A stretch of 37,421 nt of DNA, taken from Beroe ovata. Its lineage: Eukaryota > Ctenophora > Nuda > Beroida > Beroidae. The stretch spans positions 256,399 through 293,819 of the forward strand of contig CAMPET010000008.1 in NCBI GenBank assembly GCA_946803715.1. The letters run 5' to 3'. Both the position numbers and the translations under genes were made by a program. Within the stretch, counting starts at the first letter, position 1. Each line of letters starts with the position of its first letter. Below the pieces are notes generated by a model that was given only the letters and a program-made list of their open reading frames with translations, had not been told where the DNA came from and searched no databases. Below, one piece after another: positions 1 through 9,371 of this stretch.

Positions 1-38
<38 letters not shown>
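1..38. repeat. (CA)n microsatellite at the left edge
   Basis: Uninterrupted CA dinucleotides from base 1 to 38, inside the intron that follows exon 22. The run is cut off by the window edge. Confidence 0.97.
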
Positions 39-42
<4 letters not shown>

Positions 43-49
43 CTCCTAC

Positions 50-159
50 CTGTCAGCCTCCTCGTCACTGAGGGCAGGTCCAGTTTCTTCTCTGATAGCA
101 CCCAGAGTACACACTTGTTCTACAGCAGTGTTCTGATCTGCCATCAGATAAGATAGTTG
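50..159 (-). CDS. Spectrin-rod exon 22 (last in window)
   Basis: Acceptor GACATCGTTTCAG, donor ACAG|GTAGGA; 110 bp, phase 0 in, 2 out. Encodes QLSYLMADQNTAVEQVCTLG and ends PALSDEEADR. The repeat is incomplete, so the gene runs on past the left edge. Too short to stand out as an ORF; called from its splice sites and phase. Confidence 0.78.
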
Positions 160-329
160 CTGAAACGATGTCGTTGTAACAGACGTATTTTTGAATAAAT
201 CAGCACACTGAACACTTTCTAAATAATTAACTAGTAAGGTACTGTATTCTAAAGAAGGTCTTGACCGGCAAAAGACTCAAAAATTGAAATGAAACCGCGG
301 CAAGAACTACCAACCCTCAAAAAACTCAC

Positions 330-522
330 CAGCAACTCCTGTATCTGCTGTGATATCTTGTCAGAGTCATCGCTAATCGGTTCCAGAGATGCCAGGGCCT
401 TCTCTGCTTCAGGCAGCCACTCCAGGATGGCATTGACAGAATCCTGGAAATCGTGACAGATCTGGATAGCTTCCTCGATAGCACGCTGTCGTGCCATGGA
501 TGCCTTCACCACTGAATCCCAC
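330..522 (-). CDS. Spectrin-rod exon 21
   Basis: Acceptor CATCGATAACAG, donor CTG|GTGAGT; 193 bp, phase 2 in, 0 out. Encodes KWDSVVKASMARQRAIEEAI and SVNAILEWLPEAEKALASLE: helix C followed by the next helix A with its Trp. Confidence 0.9.
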
Positions 523-628
523 CTGTTATCGATGAGGTCAGTATCAAGCATTGATTTTGTGTAATTCAATCCTGTCATGGAACCATGAAAATCTGGATAG
601 ATAGATAATCTCGTGTTATGAAACTGAC

Positions 629-765
629 TTGTTGCCGAGGTCTTGCAACTTTTCATCCAATGAGTCTCCGACTTGAGGGTCGTATGTTTCAGTTAGAAGT
701 TCCTGGCATGTCATCACAATGTTGTCATAGTCTTCTTGGTGCTCCTCAAAACCAGCGTGGACACC
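629..765 (-). CDS. Spectrin-rod exon 20
   Basis: Acceptor ACCAATTCCAG, donor ACAA|GTCAGT; 137 bp, phase 0 in, 2 out. Encodes GVHAGFEEHQEDYDNIVMTC and ends DSLDEKLQDLGN. The donor is weak, but the split Lys codon leads straight into the KWDSV of exon 21, which confirms it. Confidence 0.87.
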
Positions 766-877
766 CTGGAATTGGTTACAGTGTAAAGATGGAACAGAGG
801 CGAAATTCTAAAAAAGGGATAATTCCATAAAACTGATTTCAAGTTTGAAGTCCTGATTATACACATGACCAAGGTAC

Positions 878-1053
878 CTTGTGTTCTTCTAGCTGTTCCA
901 CTAGTTTATCATAGGTATCCGAGACTGGGCTACAGCTCTTCAGATAGTTCTCCTGATCTTGGAGCCAAGCCAACAATTCGTTGAGGTTCTTATCGAGTTC
1001 AGCTGTTGTGTCTCTGGCTTTCTGTAGCTTCTCGTCTTTGTCAGCAACAGCTC
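878..1053 (-). CDS. Spectrin-rod exon 19
   Basis: Acceptor TATTTCATCTCAG, donor AAG|GTACCT; 176 bp, phase 1 in, 0 out. With exon 18 it reads KWDKLQ-GAVADKDEKLQKAR, then NLNELLAWLQDQENYLKSC (helix A Trp), then YDKLVEQLEEHK. A classical repeat boundary falls across the 2.5-kb intron. Confidence 0.92.
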
Positions 1054-1181
1054 CTGAGATGAAATATAGGTCGTAAGACTAGTCGTCATTAAATTCTGGA
1101 CAATATAAGACTTTTAAAGTTTGGACATTAGCTTTTAGAAGCTCATGACGCTCTGATATCATAAGAGTAAATTAGGCACAT

Positions 1182-2906
1182 TTAAAACAAACAGATACTT
1201 CTAGTCCTTGATCTCAGATTGAAGGTTTGTTTCCTCTTCTTCTCCAAGTCAGCCTCCAGACTGGAAATTCTCTCAGTTTTCTCTCTCAGCTCTGCCTCAT
1301 TCCTCCACAGCTCCTCCTCTATGTCCCCAATCCTGAAGCCACTCTTTCTCAACTCTTCCTCCAACTCGTAGGAAACCCATGTGTACTCATCAGCCAGGTC
1401 ACACATTCTGTCATCCACTGCCTTGTTTTGGAGTACAACGTCCTTCAGCTTCTTCAGGAGGTCACTCTCAGCATTCCGTGAATCCTTGAGAGAGCTTTCC
1501 AAATCTGCCACAAGCATTGCGTTGGAAGTCCTCTGCTGGGCTTGTAAGTTGCTGGTCTGCTGAAGTTGCTCGATTCCACAGTTTGTTTTCTGAATCAGGT
1601 TCTGCAAATCTCGTCTCTGATCTTTAAGAATTTGTTCCAAATCCTCTTTTTCTTTCTGCTGTTCGGCCAGCTGTTTCACTTCTAGTTCCATATCCTTCGA
1701 TATCTTCTGGTTCAACTTCATAAGTCGAATATGATCTTGCTGTAGCTCCTCTTGAGTATTCCTCAACCACTCTATTTCACACTCCTTGCTACTTATCGAC
1801 TTCTTCAACTCGACTATTTCATTGCGGAGATTGTCAATCTTCTCTTTCTCGTCAACTTTTTCATTGATGTTGTCCACCTTGAGGACCTGAATATCATCAT
1901 AAATCTGCTCAGTGAGCTGTTCCAACTCCAGTTTCTTCGTCACACACTCATTCTTTATTGCTACCAGTTCAGCCTGCTTCCTATCATTCTCAGCTTCCTC
2001 CAACTTCTGCTTCTGTTCCAGTTCTTCATGGACCTGCTTTAATTGTACACATTTCTCCACATTCTGTGTGATTGAAACATTCAACTCCTCTATGGTCTTA
2101 TGAAGTTGATCAATCTTCACGATCCATTCGGAATGCTCGTCAAGGTGTGCCAGTTTCATGTCATCAATCTTGTCATTCAGCTCCTTTTTCGTCATTTTCA
2201 GCCCCATTTCCTTGTCCTGACATTGATCCCTCTTCATTGTCAACTCACGGATCTTCTGCTCATTCTCGAATATCTTTTCTTTGTAATCAGTTTGCAGTTG
2301 TTCAAAGTCCTTCTGCAAACAACCAACCTCACTCTCTTGAATCTCTATGGAGTCCACAATGACCTTGATATTCTTCTCAATCGCATCTATTTCATTTGTT
2401 CTGATCTCTGTTTCTGCCTCATTCTTCGCTTTAGCTTGTGCCATCTCTCCCTTGATATCGGTCACTTTGATGTCCAGTAGTGTTTTCCTCTTCTTCAACG
2501 ACTGCAGTCTAGATCTCTTTTCCTCGATATTGCACCTATCTGTTTTCTTGATTACATCCCACGTCATCTTAGACTGCGCAAGATCTGTTACCCGTTCTCG
2601 TTCCTCTATCTCAAGGTTGGATACCTTAGCTCCCAGTGCTTCCACCTGTCTTGCAATGTTCTCCAGGATCAGGTCATCCTGGTAATCCTGCTTTATTTTC
2701 AGAGTCTTGATATTGGCAAGCATGTCCAACAACTTGTTCTCGAGCTCCGAAACACGGGCCTTGCTCTCAAATGGCGTCTGATGATGGGCAATCCTCTCGC
2801 AGAGACCATTTCTATCATCATGAATAGATCCCTCAGACAGTCTCCTGTCACGGTCCTTGTCAGGATGCCTCATTCTTGGAAGAGAGTAACTGGAATAGTC
2901 TCCCAT
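1182..2906 (-). CDS. Long coiled-coil ORF within intron 18: alternative first exon or nested single-exon gene
   Basis: 574 codons from ATG 2906 to TAA, with in-frame TGA and TAA just upstream of the ATG. Residues 1-45 are a basic, Ser/Asp-rich head (MGDYSSYSLPRMRHPDKDRD). From 46 to the end there is no proline, and Leu/Glu/Lys/Gln heptads run throughout (RVSELENKLLDMLANIKTLK, RISSLEADLEKKRKQTF), as in a continuous parallel coiled coil of about 500 residues. It lacks the intermediate-filament end motifs (LNDRLA; TYRKLLEGE). It sits on the same strand as the host gene. A weak donor AGAA|GTATCT (exon end 1199) has phase 1 and would splice into exon 19 (1053), giving a coiled-coil head on the last spectrin repeats. 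Otherwise it ends RSRTRSICLF. No poly(A) signal follows within the intron. Residue-level function unknown; probably a dimeric cytoskeletal or scaffold protein. Confidence 0.75.
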   Translation of the reverse strand: MGDYSSYSLPRMRHPDKDRDRRLSEGSIHDDRNGLCERIAHHQTPFESKARVSELENKLLDMLANIKTLKIKQDYQDDLILENIARQVEALGAKVSNLEIEERERVTDLAQSKMTWDVIKKTDRCNIEEKRSRLQSLKKRKTLLDIKVTDIKGEMAQAKAKNEAETEIRTNEIDAIEKNIKVIVDSIEIQESEVGCLQKDFEQLQTDYKEKIFENEQKIRELTMKRDQCQDKEMGLKMTKKELNDKIDDMKLAHLDEHSEWIVKIDQLHKTIEELNVSITQNVEKCVQLKQVHEELEQKQKLEEAENDRKQAELVAIKNECVTKKLELEQLTEQIYDDIQVLKVDNINEKVDEKEKIDNLRNEIVELKKSISSKECEIEWLRNTQEELQQDHIRLMKLNQKISKDMELEVKQLAEQQKEKEDLEQILKDQRRDLQNLIQKTNCGIEQLQQTSNLQAQQRTSNAMLVADLESSLKDSRNAESDLLKKLKDVVLQNKAVDDRMCDLADEYTWVSYELEEELRKSGFRIGDIEEELWRNEAELREKTERISSLEADLEKKRKQTFNLRSRTRSICLF

Positions 2907-3549
2907 GTGCCGTGAGATATGTTATCAACGTAATTTTAAAGCAGCATAATGGGATATGCAGTTAGATTCTGATGCAGGGTCGAGCAATGGAGTTTCAGAG
3001 ATACATGAGTCTGGAACTTAGTGTAGAGCGTTGGGTATATATGGCAGAAGGTAAAACGGATAACAAAAATGAGGAAGCGTTATTGATTGTCATTACAACT
3101 AATGGACATCACGGTAAGGAATAATAAGAGTGAAATTATGGTCATGGCGTCAGGCATGTAATTATCTCTGTGAATGTAGCAGGCAAAGACCGAGAAGTAA
3201 CTTGCACTAAATAATATTCATATTGTGTATGATATCTCATATTGTCCAAGATGATCTGAGCTTAATAAGATCTTGCTAAAATTGGAGTGGTATGATGAAT
3301 AGTATAAATAGCATGATCCCCTCAGGGAAAACAGTAATAACTATTCATAAGTATAAATTTGTTCATTGCTGCAAGTTGTTAATTGGAGCAACATCATGTT
3401 ATGTATGCAAAAAATATTTCACCATGATGGCCCATATTACAGCAACAAAGGAGCAGAGGTTTTCTGAAGGAATCAATCTGTATTCAAATTTACGATATAT
3501 GTCTTCCATTAATAGCTCTAGTACCAATGAAAAAGAGGAAGTATAGTAC
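2907..3549 (-). other. Intronic region between exon 18 and the coiled-coil ORF
   Basis: About 640 bp with no supported exon. A plus-strand frame at 3292-3546 has no domain-like text. The lower part holds the TATA-like site at 3035-3042. Confidence 0.5.
3035..3042 (-). promoter_or_regulatory. Possible internal promoter (TATA box) before the coiled-coil ORF
   Basis: The minus strand reads CCATATATACCC about 130 bp upstream of the ATG at 2906, followed some 20-30 bp later by CTACACTAAGTTCC, where a start site could lie. Position and spacing suit a promoter; nothing else confirms it. Confidence 0.3.
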
Positions 3550-3700
3550 CTTGAAGTTTGTCCCATTTGCTGTTCATGTCGTCCAACTTATCAGCAATAG
3601 TCTGTCCATGTTCAGGGTCCGTCAGCAACTTGTAGTCCTCTCCAAGGTTGTTGGCAAGGTCAACGTCAGCTGACTTCATCAACATTGCATGCTGAATCTC
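3550..3700 (-). CDS. Spectrin-rod exon 18
   Basis: Acceptor CTGTGGTCACAG, donor CAAG|GTACTA; 151 bp, phase 0 in, 1 out. Encodes EIQHAMLMKSADVDLANNLG and ends LDDMNSKWDKLQ, a typical helix C. The following intron is the second long one and holds the coiled-coil ORF. Confidence 0.9.
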
Positions 3701-3791
3701 CTGTGACCACAGTTGAGTGATCTCAATATCGGGGATGGGGGAGATTTTTAACTTATCCGATGTGGAGAAGAAAAAAAACTGATCACATTAC

Positions 3792-4138
3792 CTTGTGCTT
3801 CTCTACAAGAGCATCAACAGCATCCACATTGCTGAGAGGTACAGCATCAAACTCCTCAAGTTCCTTCTCTGTGGCATCAATGAAGGAGTTTACATCTGCC
3901 AGTGCCTTCTCGAAGTTGACAATGTGGTCCAGAGCTGCTGCCAGGACTTCCTTCCTCTCAGCGGACAACTCGTTACAGTGGTCCCACCTCACCAGTATCT
4001 CCTGCAACACATCATTCTCGCCCTCCGCTAGGTTGTCATTAGACCGGAGTGAGTCAATGAGGGGTGCGTGGGAGAGGAGTTGTTGTTGGTCTGTCTTGTG
4101 CTCCTCCACTTGTATAGTAACTGTCTCAATGTCAGCGC
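3792..4138 (-). CDS. Spectrin-rod exon 17
   Basis: Acceptor TTTCACCCCTTGACAG, donor AAG|GTAATG; 347 bp, phase 1 in, 0 out. Encodes VEEHKTDQQQLLSHAPLIDS (helix B), LQEILVRWDHCNELSAERKE (helix C RWD) and NFEKALADVNSFIDATEKEL (next helix A, with Phe in place of Trp). Confidence 0.92.
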
Positions 4139-4329
4139 CTGTCAAGGGGTGAAATGACTTAGTAGTCATCGACAAAAGCTGGTATAGCGGCGTGATTTAT
4201 CATGTTGCAGAAACGATAAACTCCAGAAAAAGATAGGGAGTCCTTCGCAAAACAGAGTAAATACCGTTTTTCAAATTGAGTTTGTTTCGGAAAGGACACC
4301 CAGAGATCCGTGTGAACTGGAACTCTCAC

Positions 4330-4498
4330 CTGGTTTCTCAGCATTGAGGAGCTCATTCTCAGCCTCAATAAGCCAAGGAAGGATATAGTCCATAGTGTCG
4401 TGAACGTTCTGTGCTTCCAGCATGGCAGATGCAAGATCCGCCTGCCTCTGGTTAGTGTCATTCAGCAGACCTTCATACTTCTTCTGTAACTCTGCGAT
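4330..4498 (-). CDS. Spectrin-rod exon 16
   Basis: Acceptor CCACCTTTTTTCAG, donor CCAG|GTGAGA; 169 bp, phase 0 in, 1 out. Encodes IAELQKKYEGLLNDTNQRQA (helix C) and MDYILPWLIEAENELLNAEK; the PWLxEAExxL text is very like spectraplakin rods. Confidence 0.9.
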
Positions 4499-4586
4499 CT
4501 GAAAAAAGGTGGGGGTTATTATAAACGTTATCCGAAAGGAACAGTAGGTCATTGATTTGAATTATTCAACAGAAGGGCACTCTTAC

Positions 4587-5030
4587 CTTCTCGTTCAAGG
4601 GAACATCTTCGTTATTCAACAAGTCGTTCTTGAGAAGTTGACCAATCTTCATGATGTCCTTGAAGAGTTCCTTTCCCTTTTCCTGAACATCATCGGTAAA
4701 GTCCTTGTGCTTATCCAGCTGGTCTTTCAGTACCTCTGAGTTGGATGAGGGAGGATCTTGACTCTTGAGTTCATTGATTTGGTTCTCTAGCCATGTTGAG
4801 AGTTTATCAGCATTCTCATCGAATTCTTGGAGAGCCTCTTTGGCCTTCTTGAGGTCTTCCAATCTCTCATTCTTCTTCTTTTCCTTCTCTTTACACTTGT
4901 TCTTCAGATCAGCAATCTTTGCTTCCAACTTCTTCACATCAGCAGGGTCACAATCTTTAGAGATACGTTTGTGAACCTCCTCCAACTTCTCCAGTTTATC
5001 TTCCAGTGTTGAGATCCTCGGTGTCATGTC
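4587..5030 (-). CDS. Spectrin-rod exon 15
   Basis: Acceptor CAATGATTCCAG, donor AAG|GTAAGA; 444 bp, phase 0-0. Encodes a highly charged helix (NKCKEKEKKKNERLEDLKKA) then ENADKLSTWLENQINELKSQ with the helix A Trp, and LKDQLDKHKDFTDDVQEK (helix B). Confidence 0.9.
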
Positions 5031-5151
5031 CTGGAATCATTGAAATTTGTCAAGTTACCTATTAGTCACTCGGTAGGAACGAATACAGGGAGAATAGAAA
5101 ATTCAACCAAATTAAGAAAAGGAAGTTGATTAGTAATCGAATCAGATTTAC

Positions 5152-5358
5152 CTCTAGATACTTTTCATTTTCCTCAATACTGGGGATATCAGATAGGGGA
5201 CAGACATTTTTCTGGGGTGATATCGCTTTGATGGCGGTATTGATGTCAGCTATATCAGCAGATAGGGCATCCAACATATCGCACTTATCACGCAATTCAT
5301 CCTTCTGATCTTCAAGTATCTGTTTGGCTGCTTTCAGCTTCTCCTTCAACTCCAAAAG
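5152..5358 (-). CDS. Spectrin-rod exon 14
   Basis: Acceptor CCCATCCGCAG, donor GAG|GTAAAT; 207 bp, phase 0-0. Encodes LLELKEKLKAAKQILEDQKD and ADIADINTAIKAISPQKNVC; coiled helices, no conserved Trp. Confidence 0.86.
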
Positions 5359-5456
5359 CTGCGGATGGGCGGTGTCAAATATCATGAAACATCGTACACA
5401 AGCTCAGATCCTCAACCACACATTAAAAGTAAATATCACCAGGAGTCACGACTCAC

Positions 5457-5721
5457 GGTAGGATCGTTAGCTGCCTCTGGGTACTGTTCCTCAATGTTCC
5501 TGATTTTCTCCTCCAGGTCGTGAATTCTCTCCAGCTCCTCGTCAATATCTGCCATGTACTTCTGCAGATCAGCATCTTGGAGTCGGGGTTGTGGCAGGTT
5601 CAGGGAGTAGTTCACCGGCTTCTTCACAGCTTCAGCTATCTCAGCAGTCAGTGAACCGATCTCCTCCTTGTTCTTCAGTCCATCTTCCAGCTCCTCAATT
5701 CCAGCTTTGAGGTTATTGTAT
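5457..5721 (-). CDS. Spectrin-rod exon 13
   Basis: Acceptor CACTCCTCAG, donor ACC|GTGAGT; 265 bp, phase 2 in, 0 out. Encodes RYNNLKAGIEELEDGLKNKE, a proline-rich interruption (KKPVNYSLNLPQPRLQDADL), then MADIDEELERIHDLEEKIRN. The break between helices could be a hinge or a binding loop in the rod. Confidence 0.88.
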
Positions 5722-5856
5722 CTGAGGAGTGAGGGGTGCTAGGTTTGGATTGCATATAGTCAAGATGCACATTATAGGATTCTAGGAAAACTCTAGCGAA
5801 AGACGGAAAGCGAAGGAGGAAAGACAGCGCCACTCTAAAAATGAGTCGTAACAAAC

Positions 5857-6128
5857 CTATCCTGCACATCCTTGATGTGTTCCCCAAGCTCCATGGCACT
5901 CTCGGACAGTTTATCAGGATCATATGATGTGACAAACTCGAGAGCACTCTCGCCGAATGTCGCCATATCGTCAACATTTTCCTTGTGCTCGTCAACGTCG
6001 TCATTCATCTTCTTCAGCTGATTTATCTTATCCTTAATCTGATCCGGGGATTTGGGCTTCTTGGCTGCCTCGCTCGTCACCGATCTCTCCATGTCGTCAA
6101 TCCAGGGGAGCAGATCAGCCTCTAGGTC
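5857..6128 (-). CDS. Spectrin-rod exon 12
   Basis: Acceptor TTGTTTGTTTCAG, donor GATAG|GTTTGT; 272 bp, phase 0 in, 2 out. Encodes DLEADLLPWIDDMERSVTSE (LLPWID, a helix A Trp) and INQLKKMNDDVDEHKENVDD (helix B). Confidence 0.9.
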
Positions 6129-6225
6129 CTGAAACAAACAATAAGACGTCAAAGACAATTTCGTGTTGGTTCACGTGGTGCATGAGTGCATGATTCATCC
6201 CACATGATGTCGCGTATGAACGCAC

Positions 6226-6438
6226 CTGTAGGTGAGTGATGAAAGGAAGAACCCCATCCAGTGCTCCACCCCTGCACCTGACGTTGTCAGAAAGTGCGTT
6301 CAGCTTATCCGCTATCTTATTGTGCTCTTCCTCGATTTTGTCTCTAGTTTCATTTGGAATGCTCTTGGCCATGTCATCGACATCACGTCGCTGGTCCTCC
6401 AATTTCCTCTTGAGGGCGTCACACTTACTCCCAAAAGT
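6226..6438 (-). CDS. Spectrin-rod exon 11
   Basis: Acceptor CCAATCAG, donor CAG|GTGCGT; 213 bp, phase 0-0. Encodes CDALKRKLEDQRRDVDDMAK and ends VLPFITHLQ, a helical segment leading into the WID helix of exon 12. Confidence 0.85.
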
Positions 6439-6540
6439 CTGATTGGTGAAAAACTGTTAGGTACCTACTACCCGGATATGAATTATTCAACCTCTCTCCT
6501 ATGATTAAACCACCTATATCGTAACGAGAAGGTGACTAAC

Positions 6541-6712
6541 CATTGCTTGTAGGGACTGTCCCGTTGCTGTAGCAACGTTAACTGAGATAGGTTCAAGAGC
6601 ACTAATTTCCTCTTCTAGCAGGAGAATTTCATCCAGGAGATCGGTTCTGTCCTTCTCTCCCTTCTTGAGAACACTATCAACCTTATCAGCGTCATCCTTA
6701 CCACTCTTTAAT
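6541..6712 (-). CDS. Spectrin-rod exon 10
   Basis: Acceptor TTCTATCTAATCCAG, donor ATG|GTTAGT; 172 bp, phase 2 in, 0 out. Encodes SLKSGKDDADKVDSVLKKGE and LDEILLLEEEISALEPIS; helical with a non-classical hydrophobic pattern. Confidence 0.82.
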
Positions 6713-6797
6713 CTGGATTAGATAGAAATTAGTAAATCAGACTCATATAATAGCAATGTACTCCAAATAACAAACACTGACAGAGGCGTAAACTCAC

Positions 6798-7239
6798 GAA
6801 ATTGCAAAGTCGTCAAGTTTCTGCTTAGCTTCCTGCATTCTTCTCTTGAGGAAGGGAGTGTCCTCCACATCTGACACCATGTCATCAACCTCTGAGTGTA
6901 TATTGTCCAGAGTCTTCTCAAGGGCAGCATGAGCTTTCTCGAAATCATCAATCAGATCCCTCTTAGCTTCAGGGGACAAGTTCATCGATGATGCCTGCCT
7001 GTCGAAATCCTTCTGATTGCGAGCCAACTCATCAATGAACTTGTCGAGGCTGTCCTCGACATCTTTCAGTTTCTTCATGCGTTCCTCGATGTCTTTCTTC
7101 CTTTGCAGACCAGCAGTATCCAGCGACTTGACGCTATCTTCAACCACTTCTGGGTACTTGAGGACCTCCTTCTGCAGTTTAGGAGCAGCTTGGAGTAGGG
7201 GTAGTTCACAGGCTGCGTTACACTCCTCTGTCAGAGATG
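6798..7239 (-). CDS. Spectrin-rod exon 9
   Basis: Acceptor ATGTCTGTTTCAG, donor TTTC|GTGAGT; 442 bp, phase 1 in, 2 out. Encodes a mostly helical Lys/Glu-rich stretch (LQRKKDIEERMKKLKDVEDS, FLKRRMQEAKQKLDDFAIS) with one unusual Cys pair in ECNAACELP. An atypical repeat without the helix A Trp. Confidence 0.87.
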
Positions 7240-7370
7240 CTGAAACAGACATGGCTAGAATCACGACTGCTGGCAGATAACAGAACTTACCTAGTCAGAT
7301 AAATTAAAGGAATCACCGTGCATCACACACCGATCCAACAATCAAGAATTACAGGCTACCCAGTACCCAC

Positions 7371-7554
7371 CTATCTCAGGTTTGATGGCATCCACAGAAT
7401 CGAGGTGAACAACAACCTCCTTGAGTTGTGAGTTCAAGACTGGGATGCTGGTTGCTAGAGGAGCCATCTCTGTAACCTGCTCCTTGGCCCTGTCTGTCAT
7501 TGCTGACAGGGTGGCCACACTACGGCGCAGATCCCCTAGGGCCTTGTATACCTC
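7371..7554 (-). CDS. Spectrin-rod exon 8
   Basis: Acceptor TTTTATCAG, donor ATAG|GTGGGT; 184 bp, phase 0 in, 1 out. Encodes EVYKALGDLRRSVATLSAMT and ends DAIKPEIG. The helix A Trp is missing, so this is a degenerate repeat. Confidence 0.85.
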
Positions 7555-7698
7555 CTGATAAAATGGGATGTCAAGTATTGATGTACTACAGATAAAAAGG
7601 TAGGAATAGTCAAGAAGCCTGTATCAATGATTATTGAATGACAAACAGATTGACAGATTGTCACGAACATTTCCCAGTAAAGTATGGATGAAACTCAC

Positions 7699-7872
7699 AT
7701 TAATTTGATCCTGGTGATTATCGCAATCCTCTCTGACGTCGTTGTATCGTAGTTGTAGCGACGCTAGCTTCTCTTTCATCTTATCAGCATCGTTCAGTGA
7801 CAGACCCTCTAGTGCCTTCTCCGTGGTGGACGCTATTACACTCTCATAGCCGTGTATATCTCGCTTCAGCTC
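7699..7872 (-). CDS. Spectrin-rod exon 7
   Basis: Acceptor CCTGTACAG, donor AAT|GTGAGT; 174 bp, phase 0-0. Encodes ELKRDIHGYESVIASTTEKA and LASLQLRYNDVREDCDNH: helices B and C of the repeat started in exon 6. Confidence 0.87.
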
Positions 7873-8030
7873 CTGTACAGGGCAGTGTTACTCTCTCATA
7901 CTGGATAACAGGCCAACAGGGTCTCAAATTCGGGGGGAAGGGCTGATGGCCGTGGGTCGGAGGGGTTCGTAGACGTATTAATTAGCCAGAGAAACTCATT
8001 GGTCATACGAATTGATTATGATGCACTCAC

Positions 8031-8549
8031 CGAGTATTTAGACAGCATCTCCTGTAGCTCATCAGGTTTCACTGACAACGGATCTTTCACTTTCAACGCT
8101 GCTTCCTTCTCATCCAGCCACTTCTTGATATCTTCCAGAGCTTTCTCAATACTCTGACTTCTCTTCAAGTTGGACTCCAGATCGTAGAGTCTCTTGGTGA
8201 TAGTCTCGTCCATCCTCCTCCACCCCTCGTTTATCTTCTCCAGCTTCTCCTTCAGTGGAGGCACACTCTCCGAACCTGTCTTGGACTTGTCAATGAGTCC
8301 CCTCGCTAACTCGTTAGCAGTGGTAATATGACTCTCACACCCATCCACTATGGCTCGCAGAGACTTGATCTGTTCTAACTGTTCTGCTATGATGGTCGGT
8401 TCAGAGGAAATGGGCGGCGCTGCAGCTAACTCCTTCTCCTTCTCGTTTTGCCACCTCAGTATCTTCTCTAGGGCGGCTTCCAGCTTCCTCAGCTTGGTGT
8501 AGGTGCGTTCTAGACGCTTTTCTTGGGAGCGGCACTTAGCACAGAATTT
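8031..8549 (-). CDS. Spectrin-rod exon 6
   Basis: Acceptor GAATTTCTCAG, donor TCG|GTGAGT; 519 bp (173 codons), phase 0-0, the longest rod exon. It spans more than one repeat: LEAALEKILRWQNEKEKEL (helix A), LEKINEGWRRMDETITKRL (helix C Trp), then IEKALEDIKKWLDEKEAAL (next helix A). The spacing between these Trp marks is that of a standard repeat. Confidence 0.92.
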
Positions 8550-8656
8550 CTGAGAAATTCATATTCATTAGATACGGTGGTGGGAATGATTGCACGAGAT
8601 AACTAGATGATCTTGAGGTAAAGTGACAAAGGGATGAATTTACCAACTTCACTTAC

Positions 8657-8809
8657 CTTCCAGTCCGTTTTGAAGCTGGTAACCTTGTCTCCCAAGTCAG
8701 CAGGTATAACATAGAGATGAGCATTGTCAGCAAGTGACAGTAATATCTCACTCTCTTTCATCATTTCCTCTATAAGCTCCTCCTTACTCTCCAACTCTGT
8801 GCTGATTGC
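8657..8809 (-). CDS. Spectrin-rod exon 5
   Basis: Acceptor CTGCGCAG, donor AAG|GTAAGT; 153 bp, phase 0-0. Encodes AISTELESKEELIEEMMKES and ends VTSFKTDWK, the helix C Trp region. Confidence 0.88.
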
Positions 8810-8913
8810 CTGCGCAGCGAGCCATGGTAAAACGGGGATAGGAGAAGAGGAATGGCAATCAGACTCAAACTGATACCTAATCTTCTCTTCAACAGAGCAC
8901 GCCTCCCTCTTAC

Positions 8914-9084
8914 CTTGCAGTGTTTGAGTTGCTTAGCAACGTCCAGCACATCAGTTCCCACAGGGTCCAGCAACTCTAGTCGATTCCTGGACGCCTTCAG
9001 GTACTGCTGTAGACAGTTGTACCAGTAGACAACCTTCTCAACACGGTCCATAGTGTCTTGGAGATCTTGCGAGGCGTCCTTCGC
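8914..9084 (-). CDS. Spectrin-rod exon 4
   Basis: Acceptor ATCCCCGACAG, donor AAG|GTAAGA; 171 bp, phase 0-0. Encodes AKDASQDLQDTMDRVEKVVY then WYNCLQQYLKASRNRLELLD, with an aromatic/Trp helix A core. It is the first exon downstream of the candidate SGV head exon. Confidence 0.88.
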
Positions 9085-9371
9085 CTGTCGGGGATCAGGA
9101 TATAAAAAACTGAAGCATCTTATCATCTTATTCTAATAACAAAATTCTAAGTAACCAGATAATACTTATACAACAAGGTACAAACAAACGAACAAACAAC
9201 AACGTACAAACAGCGACACGATGACATCTTATGTACCTAGATCTTACAAAAGAACACGATTTCAGTGCATGATCTGAGACATTATACCTTTTCTTTGGCA
9301 TGACTCCTTGGTAATCTATGATGTGCATGCTTTGACAATCGACCACCTTTGGACTTGGTGCCTTCTTAAAC

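Noticed and set aside
1182-1193. C-terminal prenylation (CaaX) on the coiled-coil protein
   Set aside because: The end is ICLF, with only two residues after Cys, so the box is incomplete.
1182-2906. Intermediate-filament protein identity for the coiled-coil ORF
   Set aside because: The conserved rod-start and rod-end motifs of intermediate filaments are absent; only a generic coiled coil can be supported.
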